Source: Nicotiana tabacum
Taxonomy: Eukaryota; Streptophyta; Magnoliopsida; Solanales; Solanaceae
Direction of reading: 5' to 3'
Assembly (NCBI RefSeq): GCF_000715075.1
Contig: NC_134089.1
Location: 110,553,157-110,617,156 of the forward strand
Length of the DNA stretch: 64,000 bases
Part shown: positions 45,027 to 55,326 of the stretch, one piece after another
Position numbering within the stretch: position 1 is the first letter of the stretch
How the letters are laid out: every line of letters starts with the position of its first letter
Notes under the pieces: model-generated
The model's database searches: none
Told to the model about the DNA's origin: nothing
Seen by the model: only the letters and a program-made list of their open reading frames with translations
Made by a program: the position numbers and the translations under genes

Positions 45027-47086
45027 TCACGGTGGGGCTTGACCCGACTGACCTCCTAGTGTACAGTACATCCTCTCTAACTCCATTGCAAGATGACAGG
45101 CAAAAGTAGGTGCATGCTCTAGAAACCTTTCATAATCCATCCATTGGCAGTTCACGTAACTTTGAGAAGTATAAACGGCCAAATCATGGATTTGTGCTCT
45201 GAAATCTTGGAGATTTTTGTTTTGGTTTTGCAATCGTTGTTGGCGAGTGGTGGCTATATCTCTTATGTGGTCTTCGCGATCTAAAGCTAACTCCAATTGA
45301 GCTCGAAGTCTGGCTTGATCGAGTCTTGCATGTGCTCTCTCCCTATCAATATCTGCGTGCTGATGTTCTCTATTGTACCTTCTCATTTCTTATAATTGTG
45401 CATGAAGTTGAGCTTCTGAATGTATCCAATGGTCCTTCTCTCTCTTGAATTGAGCCATTTCTTCTTTGAATCTCATTACTTGGCGTTCCTTACTTGATTT
45501 GGCCTCCTCATTTAACTATAAGATTTTTTCCTTAGCTTTGTCTAAGGCTTTTTCAGTCTTTGTCAAAAATGGAGTCATAATCTTGCATTTTTTCCATCAG
45601 ATTGGCAATGATTTTCCGATCTTTCCAACTTCTCACTGGCACTTCAGAGGCTTTCTTCATTTGTTGAAACTGAGCGCGAAGAGTTTTATTCTCGCTAATC
45701 AGACTCTTCTTTTTACCTTCTGCTTCTTGTGCCTGTAAGTCTTTCTCCAAATTGAGGTTCCTCAGGCTTTCTTCTAAGGCATAAATAATTGCTTTGTACC
45801 CCTTTTCCTTTTCACCCCAAGCCAACCGTTCTTGGATTTTGTCATCAAAGGCTTGAACATACGGTCTTTTTATGGGCCTTCTCGGATCAGGTTCTGGTGC
45901 ATCATCCACACGGGATCTTTTCTCAAACCACCTAGCATAACCCGGATTTATCTCACCTTTCGCAGGATCTGGAACTTGGGTATCATCTTTCAAGTATCGA
46001 CAACCATTCCAAATCTGTTGGATTAAAGCCTCAGGGAGAGTGGCTTCGGGGTGTAGCTCAATCACTTGCACACTCAAATCTTCATCATCAGGCACCACTT
46101 GGTATCTCCCTAACTGTCTTAGAACTCTCTGTGGCGCATACGGCTGGACACTTCTTAAACCCAACAGCAGCAAATAACTCTTTAAGGTTGACATGTGCAT
46201 CACCTCTCTTACCGGGAGCCATCCCAAAGTCCACTCAATTTGACTTGCCATTAAACATCTTAAGTGGGATATCCAGGCTTTTACCCCTTCTGGAGATTTA
46301 TAATCTTTTATTCTTTCTTCATAACTCTCGATGAAATTGTCCTTGCTTGGACCATACTGCATGAACTTGGGGTGATGTCGGAGATGTTCAGTCAACCACA
46401 TTTGTAACAAAATATTGCAACCTTCGAAGAATTTTGCCCCGGATTTACACAAAGTCAACGCCCGATAAATGTCTGAGAGAATGATCGGGGCAAGAGTGTG
46501 ATGTTCTTTGGTAGTGAGGACTTGTACGACTCTGGCTATGCGAATATCAATCATCCGCTCTTTGTTTGGGAAGACCATGATTCCCAAAAAAGCCACCATG
46601 AAAGCGAAGCGACGGTGAATCTACCAGGTGTCCTTGTTTTGTTTGTTAGTAAGGCCCTTTTCATGAATTTCAAATCCATCCGGCTTTCCGAACCTTGAAT
46701 ATAGGAAGTTGAAAGAACAACACCCTTTGACAACGTTGCATACTGATATTCAGAAGACCAAAGAATCGGTGTACTGAGGGAGCCTTTGGGAATATAAGAT
46801 TTTGGTTTCTCAAATCTCCGTCAAAACCGGAATATCAAGCTATTTCTTCTAATGTGGGAGTAAGCTCGAAATCAGAGAAGCGAAAGACATTGTGATCAGG
46901 GTCCCAAAAAGTGACTAGTGCCGTAATCAAATCATCGCGTGATTTAACTTTCATAATATATGTGAGAGCTCCCAAATATTTAATTACCCATTTCTGACCA
47001 TCTCCCCCTAACTCATACCACCACATCTGAAGCCGAAATAGAAACTCATCTACATCTGTGAACGGTGGGTTTTGGATGGTGCTCAT
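45027..47086 (-). pseudogene. Ogre ORF1, plant-mobile-domain-like protein
   Basis: Starts at ATG 47086 (MSTIQNPPFTDVDEFLF) and runs through FWDPDHNVFRFSDFELTPT, a phrase typical of the plant mobile domain (aminotransferase-like). After a frame change it continues at 46599 with VAFLGIMVFPNKE, LSDIYRALTLCKSGAKFFEG and LLQMWLTEHLRHHPKF. The C-terminal third is helical, charged and coiled-coil-like (RAHARLDQARLRAQLELAL). Breaks are near 46830, 46600 and 45400-45550. Ogre elements are known for an extra ORF before gag; its role is unknown. Confidence 0.82.
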
Positions 47087-47449
47087 TTTGTACCTGTGAG
47101 TGATCTTAATTTTTAAAATAAAAACAAAATCAAGACTCATTTTGAAAAAAAATCATAATAAAAAAAATTCATATATATAAAAAACAACACATTGATGAAG
47201 AAGATTTAAAGGTTGTGTTTACTAGCAGGCAAAAAAAAATTGAAAGAAAAAAAAAACGACCAAAGGCGGCTGTTCTTGCAAAAACAGCCTTCCGGTGCCC
47301 TTTTGGGGACATTCGGCCTATTTTGGACAAGAATGACACCACCTTACTTGTGACAACACAATGATATTTATGTACCCATATTTTAATTATTTATTATCTA
47401 ATTATTTTTATTTATTTATTCTTTATTTAAAATAGCTGGGCCCGATGTG

Positions 47450-47497
47450 GGTTTCCTACGTATCTCACATCCGGCGAGAATCAAACTTACGTAGTTC
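47450..47497 (-). promoter_or_regulatory. Conserved Ogre border motif, copy D (leader)
   Basis: Element strand: GAACTACGTAAGTTTGATTC, then TCGCCGGATGTGAG, then ATACGTAGGAAACC. It lies in the 5' leader, about 365 bp before the ORF1 start. CTACGT and ACGTAG are perfectly inverted. Confidence 0.72.
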
Positions 47498-48212
47498 GTA
47501 ATAATAAAACTATTTTTAAAAGAAACACAAAATTTCCTTCTTTTGTTTTTTTCAAAATTTCGAAAGAATTTCAAAATATTTTGGAAATTGTTTTTTTTTC
47601 CGAAAAATAGCCAATTTTCTTTCTCGGTCCTCACCTTGCTTTTCCTTTTAACTTTTCCTATAAGCTGGTCAACATGCAAATCCAAAACAAATGAATGCAC
47701 AAGTAAGATGTATCAGGATGGTCTTTTCATTTCAGGGTACACCTGTCCTAGACAGACCCAACCCCTGTGTTGAGTCTCCGAAGTCAAATGCACATGATGC
47801 AAACAAACGTTCCTACTAGGGATCCGGCATGAAGCTGAGTTATTCTAAGTGTAAAACCTAGGGTATACTATTCTAGACCTGGCTTACCCAAGCAGACAGC
47901 TTGAGCCGAAGTGAGGGCAACGTACCGGGAGCACGAAAGTCTACCCGGCCTAGTTACTTGGCGCAACTTCGTTCTATTTGGTATGACTTCTAACAGAAAG
48001 GTGGGCCACGCGCACGTGTGCACCATAAATTCAGAAGACTCAGAAAGAAGAAGGGTTTCGTAACAGTTTATATATACAGTTCAGATAATATCAAAGCGGT
48101 AAAAAGCAATATTTCGCACATTAAGCACAAACATGAAAAAATAATAAAGCCAAATATAACAATTACTGTAAGCTCGAATTCTTGAACCCTGAACCAGAGA
48201 TTCTGGGTTCGG
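47498..48212 (-). other. Ogre 5' leader
   Basis: Between PBS and ORF1; no supported ORF (47416-47773 frames have no domain). It contains short homopurine/homopyrimidine runs. Confidence 0.55.
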
Positions 48213-48230
48213 TCCCCAGCAGAGTCGCCA
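48213..48230 (-). other. Primer-binding site of Ogre element
   Basis: TGGCGACTCTGCTGGGGA on the minus strand, 4 bases after the 5' LTR. It is of the type described for Ogre elements (tRNA-Arg). Confidence 0.85.
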
Positions 48231-48234
48231 GAGC

Positions 48235-51200
48235 TGTCACACCTCCTTTTTTACCTACACCCCGGAAAGGGTATAAGGGAGTTTTTTCCAACTTAAAGTG
48301 ACAATCGAAACGAGATTTGGTTATTCAAAGATTCAGAGTCACCACTTGGGATAATTTATGGTGTCCCAAGTCACCGGTTTAAAATCCCGAGTCGAGGAAG
48401 TTTGACTTTCCTTTTGAAGTCTGCGAACCAAAAATTCTGAATAAGGAATTCTATTAACCCGAGAGAAGGTGTTAGGCACCCCCGGATTCCGTAATTCTAG
48501 CACGGTCGCTTAGCAATTTATACTTGGCTTAAATTATTTAAATACTCATTTTTAAGACCTATGTGCAATTATCTTTTTACCGCTTTTAAATTACTTAGTT
48601 TATTCGTAATTAAAGAATTGAGTTACGCGTACGTATACTCTTTTCTTTTGGCGCGTCAAAAATCATGTCACGCGAACGTGTCCCCAATTAATAACGCTTT
48701 GTTTATTTATTTAAGAAAAATTGATTGAGGTTGCGCGAACGCATCCCTCGAGTCATTTTAGAGTTAAATTTGCAATTATGTTACGCGAATGTATACATAA
48801 TCACAATACTAATCTAAATTGAGTCTAAAGCAAATTACAAGATTTATTAATTATTTTTTGTCTAAAGCTAATTTAAGATTATTGTGAAGGCCATGTTATG
48901 GAAATTAATATAGAAAAAGAGATAGATTATTTACAGAAAGATGAAACTAGCTTGTGAAATTTTATTAGCTCTTGGCCAATCAGACTTGAATTATCTAAAT
49001 CCAAGCGGCCAAAAATCTTCATTGCTTCAAACCAAAATATGAGGTTCGGTTGCTAAATAATTTTTTTTAACAAAAGGCTCAAGTATGGAAATAAACCATC
49101 TGCTAATTGAATGCATAAAAATTGCATCAATCATGCCAAACAAACAGCAGAGAAAGAAACTTCACAATTGCGTTCATTTACTCTAATTTGTGTTATACGT
49201 AATGTGTAATGCTGAAAGAGAATCTTTACTCCATCACTTGAATGCACAAACACTTCAATCTGATATTTCAAGATACTATAGCCAAAAGCAAAAGCAAAAG
49301 CAAAAAAGGATGCTATTATTTTAACCGCTTTTAATATTTCGGAAAAATATTCAAAGTTATTTAAAACACATCGCAAGTCATGCTACATAAATGCGCCCGC
49401 GGTTCGCAACCCATTTTTATTTACCTTTTGTGTTGATTTGGATTTGGGTCACATGAAATGCGCACCCGAGTTTAGGAAAATAATATTATTAAAATAACGC
49501 GCCTAAAGTAACTATGTGTTTTTAACTTTGCGAGGGCCATGAAAAATTAACTAAATGGCATACCTCAAGTTCTAAGAATTTTAAGGGATACAATTAAGTG
49601 AGGGCCACGCATTTGGGATTATATTTCGCACGGCGCACCTCAATTCTATATAAACGGATTTTCAAACTAAAGTTGGGGAGCCATAGACTATTGGTGTTAC
49701 TAATATGGCTTGCCTCCACTGACTATGATAATTGAAGGTGGTTTAAACAAAACGGTAACATACTCTCCAAATTGACGCCTAGATCCAGGTCCTCAAATTA
49801 AGAGGTTGTCTAAAGGCGATGGACCTCTTTTCAATTTAAAATGATCCCACTACTCAGGCCCAAAATGGGTTCGTATCTTTGAGGAAACAAGAGGATATGT
49901 GAACAAACCTCAAGTTCGAATCTCCTGGCATACATTCCGTATTGGAAAATCAAACGAGATATCCACATCAAATCCAACAATGCAAGTTACATATTCCCTC
50001 AGATTCGAAATAAATTAAGCTAAGGCAAACCTCAAGGATTTCCAAATGGACAATTTAGCATTAAAATTAACCAAAAATATGCTCATAGCTACAACATGAT
50101 TTTTCGGTACATTACTTAACCCTTAAGATCATTGGCCCATCAGATGATTCACTTCAAAATCCCAACAGCCTTGCACCCTTACACTTAAACAGGTTCGAAT
50201 CCAAAGATAAAATGGAACACAACAATGATGATGAATTACTATACATGATGACTAACGAAAGAGCACATGAGAAAATTGAATGCAGTCCAATAATTATTTA
50301 AGAAATATGCAGTAATTATCAATATTGTGACCCTTTTTCTTTTTAATCACAATTGCAATGCTTCAAGAATCCAAGAACACCTTCAGCCGAACTGATGGAT
50401 GTTTACACGAGCCATTGAATACGACTAAACTAATGTCAAACCAAATAATGACTCAATACTAATTTCAGCGAGACCAAGTACAATTATCAGACTACTTCCA
50501 CATGTGTGGATACCAAAACAGTTTTTTTAGTCTCACAACAGTCCCGATCCAATTACAAGTGAATCTATCTACTTAACATACAGATTATTAAACAGTATAG
50601 CATGCTCGAATAGAAATCTAAAGTGAAACAGAATGGAATAAAGGACAGTTGAAATGGGACATTCAAATCCTTCTTTCTCATTTTTTATTCTTCAAATCCA
50701 ATATTTCAACAATCAATAGCTTTACAATGTGTACCTGATGATAGCTTATACCAGAGCACTGATCGAATTTTAATTGACCAGGAAAAGAAAAAGAGATAAG
50801 GAAGACGAATATCAGGGTAAAATTAATAGAATATAAACATAGAATCAGGACAAAGACTTACCGGCCATTAGTAATTGAAGAAAACCTTCGAATCTTCAAA
50901 TTTTTTAAACCAGATCTTGACTTTAACTGTGTGTTCTTATCAAGAACACACAAATAAAGTTAAAATTAGCTTAAAGTAACAACGAATCTTGACTCTGTAG
51001 TTTTAGGTTTAAAACTTAGATTCACTATTCGACAAGTTCTGGTTTAATTCGAGGGTAATGAGTCGTGGATTCAGGAAGAGGAGAGGGAGGGGGCTTCAGG
51101 GTGTTAATTTGGGAAGGATTGGGGTCGGCGCCACCACCGGAAGGCTGTGGTGAATGGTGGCAGCTACTAGGGTTTGTCCCTTTAAATCTAGATTCGAACA

Positions 51201-52192
51201 GTTCTAGGGATGTTCGAGGGAACTGTAATAGGGATTTGGTATGAGGGGCTTGTGATGTTCATGGGGTGTGGTTTTCAGGCGGATTGGAGCCGGCGCCGCC
51301 GGGTTTAGGGCGGTGGAAAAGGGTGGCGGCTACTAGGGTTACCCGTCTCTGAAGAGACGATGTGAGACGAGTGAGAGGAGGGGGTGTTCTGAGGGGGGTG
51401 GGGTCTGTTTGGACAAATATATACTGGGGTGAAATTGGATCCATGCCATTCGATCAAACGATATCAACGGCTTGGATCATCTGACTAATTGGAATGACGT
51501 CGTTTGAGCGAGTTAAAGACCGGATCGGTCTCAGATGAAATGGGTTTGGGTCGGGTAATGGGCAAGGCTTTGGGTCGTTCGATCTAATGAAATTGATGGC
51601 CCTGATCAAAACGTGTCCAAACGACGTCGTTTTGTTCTGGTAAGGGCGTACCGGGCAGGGAACGGGTTGGGCTAGACTGGGGATTAGGTCTGGGGTGGGT
51701 TTTTGTTTTGGGCCTGACTAAATTGGTCCAACCAGATTTTCCTCTTCTTATTTTCTTTTCCTTTTCAATTTTCTTTTTAAAAAAAAAATTAAAACTTAAA
51801 AATCCTAAATTAAATTATAAAAGACCTAAATTAGCTTAAAAATATTAATTAACTTTAAATAATACATATCACAAATAATTAAACACTATATTAAAAGAAA
51901 ATCACACAATTTGACCAAAATACAAAAATATGTTATTTTTTGTGAATTTTTATTTTTGTAAAACACCTAATTATTAATTAATTCCAAAAATGTAAAAATC
52001 AAATCATAAATGCAAACGCTATATTTTTTGTATTTTTAATGCATTAATAAAATTAAACATGCACACAAACATATGCAAGCAATCAGGAAAATCGCACAAT
52101 AATTCCTAAAAATAACATATAATTAAAGAAAAGACCTAATTTTGGGAATTCTTTTGGAGTAATTCGTATGAGGCAAAAATCACGTGCTCACA
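48235..52192 (-). repeat. 5' LTR of Ogre element
   Basis: 3958 bp, colinear with 29400-34076 but missing the segment matching 31912-32630. The junction at about 50745 shows a shared ATAG at both deletion ends. Scattered substitutions, roughly one to a few percent by eye. Confidence 0.93.
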
Positions 52193-52197
52193 GGCAG

Positions 52198-54344
52198 CAA
52201 CAAGCACGCCATCTGAACTTCAGACCACTTATCCTTAGCTTCTTGGAATTGAACATTTAATTGAGAAGCTTCTTGACTAAGGGCCACTACCTCCTGCTTG
52301 CTAAGCTGTAGTCGGGCCTCAAGATCACTAGCTTCAGAGGCCTTTGCTTCTAATACCGGGAGGCACACAGAAAGTTGGTCCCTCTCAGCCAATAGTTGAT
52401 CTTGCTCGGACTTAAGTCCCTCTTTATAGACCCTCGGAAGCAAGGAAGTTGGCCTACAAAGCCAATACCCAAGTTAGAAACCCTGTCATAGCAAGTCAAG
52501 AAGAAACAAGCAGTAAAAAGAACAAGTAAAATACTGTTGTTGCATTATGCATGGCGTTATTTATCATACACTCCCCCAAAAGATAGTATATTTTCTTTTT
52601 ATCTTTCTCTGATCAAGCCATCAACTTTTGATAATTGGCGAGTTCCACCTGCCGAGACAATAGATGGCACTCCGTGGATACCAAGAGTGAGACACTCCTT
52701 CTCCCCTGGGGATCTGCAGAAGGGGCGAGTAGTTGTGCCCCAAATTCTCGTGGTCAGGGAATTGGGAGGAGGGATAGCCTCCTCACGGGCATCTGCGGCC
52801 GATGGGGGAGACGTAGCAGTTGCTGCTGATTAAGGTATGGTCGGTGTGGAAGATGATGAAGCTGATGGTGTTGTGGGTTGAGAAACAACTGTGGTAGAGG
52901 CAGTGCTGGTTGTTGGTTGCTCATCGACTGAAGGCAGAAGAGCCTCGGTACTCGACTCATACTACCAAAAGCAACAACTGGGACTGAAAAGTGAAAATTA
53001 GCATTCTCCACTAAGTCAAACTCTCATAGAGCTCTCGGATATCGCCCTCGATTGGGATTCTAAGCTCTCCAGATTGAGCATTTTGATGAGCTGGTGAAGA
53101 TCGTTGTCTCCTTTGAATGGATGCCTAGTCATCACTGGCTTCTCCATCATCATCAATAACCACAGTGGTTATGGCTGGCTCGGGTGTGACTTTCTTCACT
53201 TTCTTATTTTTACCCTCGGCTGAAGAAGAACGCCACATTTTGGCTGCTTGTTCTCTATCTAGGGACTCCGAGAAAAAGCACCTACACCGGAAGCAGACCC
53301 AAGGACACTTGTTCAGGTGAGAGCCTCCTGCAACAACCTCGCAGCCTCTGTGAGATCGACCAAAACATCCTTATCGGGGATGGAGGTAGAACCCCGAGGG
53401 AGATCTAAATCAAACAAAAAGGTAAGGTTAGCCAGTTTTCTTATGTACAAAGATGGAATGAAGGCAGAATCAGTTTTAAATGATTCTTGTCCCTCCACCC
53501 GTATTTGGGGGCCAATTCCTTCCATCGGCAGGTCTCTGGCATGGTGATATCCAGAATCTTATGAACCCACCGCTCAAGGCCTTCAACCCTTGGAAGTGTC
53601 CACCGAGTTGCTGGAATAATGAATGCAGAAGGGTTAACAATGACATAAATTAGCCTATTTTTAGAGAATAAGATAAACTGTGAACATACGTTGAGTTGTA
53701 ACCAGGATGATACCCTAGTAGTAACGACGACAAGCCGCTCCTCCATTCACGATCATAGTCGTTATCCATATTGGTAAGCAACGCATGGTGGCCATTTTTA
53801 CTGAAGTGTATTACTCCACTGCGAAAGATTTTATGTGAGTAAAGATTCATCATATAAGCCAAGGTGAGGGGCTTCTTCATTTCCTGGCATCGCCACCGCA
53901 AATAGGACACCATTCGCCATGCCGAGGGGCCCACCTAAGCCAAATAGACTTGGTACCGATGGCATAATTCCAAAATCACGGGGTAAAGACCCCACTCAAA
54001 TAAAACATACCCAAAGTAAAGGGGTACGTGTAAACGTATGTAAAGCACTTCTTTGTGAAGTTTCCTTGCTCCACCAGATCGGGAACAATGATGTTTAGGT
54101 CGTGGCAATCACAGTCCTCCTTCACAGTAAGAATACAAGAAGGATATTTACCAACAACCCTAGTTCGAGATTTTGAAGTGGGGAACTTTTCTTCGAAGTT
54201 ATTGGCTGTATTGAGATGCTTGGGAATATTGGTGCTCACTGTGTGAGGATTAGCATCAACCTCAACCTTTTTGTCTTTGCTCCTCTTCGGGCCCCCACTG
54301 AAGAGAAGACCAGAGTTCTTAGAAGAGTTCGCATAAGAAGCCAT
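52198..54344 (-). pseudogene. Antisense ORF of Tat element, 5' (N-terminal) part
   Basis: The start at 54344 (MASYANSSKNSGLLFSGG) leads to a region like the putative gypsy-type transposon protein family (TYPFTLGMFYLSG, GPSAWRMVSYLRWRCQE, YDREWRSGLSSLLLG). A candidate 79-bp GT-AG intron lies at 53611-53689. Then VEGLERWVHKILDITMPE, a lysine/serine-rich part, and a coiled-coil-like end (LEARLQLSKQEVVALSQEA) up to the Ogre border at 52192. Stops and frame changes occur throughout. Confidence 0.7.
53611..53689 (-). other. Candidate intron in antisense ORF
   Basis: Begins GTATGTT, ends TTATTCCAG and is AT-rich, a normal size for a plant intron. In the present sequence the flanking frames differ by one base, so either the ORF is mutated or the site is off by a base. 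Confidence 0.4.
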
Positions 54345-54686
54345 AATGTTAAGAAGGTGATAAGGGGTTTTAGAAGAATATCAAAGAGAGATGAAAGCAA
54401 AAGGAAGTTAAAAGCAAATAAGTTGAGAGAGTTTATGAAATTGTTAGAAGTGAAAGAGGTAGAATGAGATGTATAAGTAAAGTTATAGGTGGCTAAAATC
54501 GTGGTCATGATTACATCGAGAACCGGCAAAATATTGCTAAATCGTGGAGTAACACGTATCCGGGGTGTTAAATGCAAGGATACGTGCATCTTATCAAGCG
54601 TAAAAAACTTTTCAAAAAGGTTCAGAAAATTTTCCGCCAAGAAAGGAATCTTCACAAACTTTTCGATGACACAAAGATGTGCCACC

Positions 54687-54705
54687 GGAAAGCAGGGGGA
54701 CTATC
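54687..54705 (+). other. Polypurine tract of Tat/Retand-like element
   Basis: GGAAAGCAGGGGGAC followed by TATC, just before the LTR start TGTATAGGG. Confidence 0.65.
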
Positions 54706-55316
54706 TGTATAGGGTAAAATTGATTCATATTAAATGCTTGAATGACAAAATGACACACGAAATCGAGGGGCAAACGGAAGATGAAGCAAGTGAAAACCAA
54801 GACCGAGGACAACGGCTTCAGTTGGCACCGTGTAGATCCCGAAGGGAACATTATCAAGGATAGCAAATGATTGTTTGTCACCAGATGACATTCAATGAAG
54901 AATATTCCTCAGTATCAAATATACTTCCATTACAGAGAATTTTGGCATTCATGACCTGCCGTTACACATTTATCAGTGGCCCACATTATTGTCTTTTAAG
55001 ATGGGCTTGATCATATGACCTTGTTCCCTAGGTATAGCTATAAATAGTGGCTTCAACAACCACTATAACACACAAAAATTCTGACAAACTTACGTTACAC
55101 AATATTTCCATGCTAAATAATACTTTATTTTCTGTCTAACATTACTCTTATCGCTACCCTCGGAAGCCCTGCTCCCGGAACCAAGTTATCTGGTATTTAT
55201 CTCGATTTCAACGCTAAGTATTACATTTAATTTAATTTATTTACCATTTTGGGTTAAATCGATTCGTTTGTCTATAAATTATGATATAAATTCAATAGGC
55301 GTTTTACGGGTAAACA
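54706..55316 (+). repeat. 3' LTR of Tat/Retand-like element
   Basis: 611 bp from TGTATAGGG to GGGTAAACA. The part from about 54773 on aligns with the 5' LTR 7833-8379. TATA box TATAAATAG at 55039-55047. Confidence 0.85.
55039..55047 (+). promoter_or_regulatory. TATA box of 3' LTR
   Basis: TATAAATAG, matching the 5' LTR copy at 8101-8109. Confidence 0.65.
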
Positions 55317-55326
55317 GTAGCTAGAT

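Larger units (their letters stand above)
29400..52192 (-). mobile_element. Ogre/Tat Ty3 element, complete but decayed
   Basis: 22.8 kb in minus orientation inside the antisense ORF of the Tat/Retand-like element. LTRs 29400-34076 and 48235-52192 start TGTGAGCACG and end GGTGTGACA. Flanks GGTAG (29395-29399) and GGCAG (52193-52197) form a 5-bp target duplication with one change. PBS, ORF1, gag, protease, RT, two RNase H domains, integrase, repeat-rich 3' UTR and PPT are all present. At least three nonsense codons and a lost integrase Asp make it inactive. Confidence 0.93.
7833..55316 (+). mobile_element. Tat/Retand-like Ty3 element, host of the nest
   Basis: Plus-strand LTR retrotransposon, about 10.7 kb without its two insertions. 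Parts in order are 5' LTR, PBS, gag, protease, RT (split by Athila), RNase H, integrase, 3' region with hairpins, antisense ORF (split by Ogre), PPT and 3' LTR. The archaeal-type RNase H after RT and the antisense 3' ORF point to the Tat/Retand lineage. Every gene carries stops or frameshifts. The 5' LTR lacks its first roughly 70 bp compared with the 3' LTR, so a simple 5-bp target duplication cannot be read. Confidence 0.85.

Noticed and set aside
48213..48230. tRNA-like match
   Set aside because: Only the 3' end complement is present; it is the primer-binding site, not a tRNA gene.
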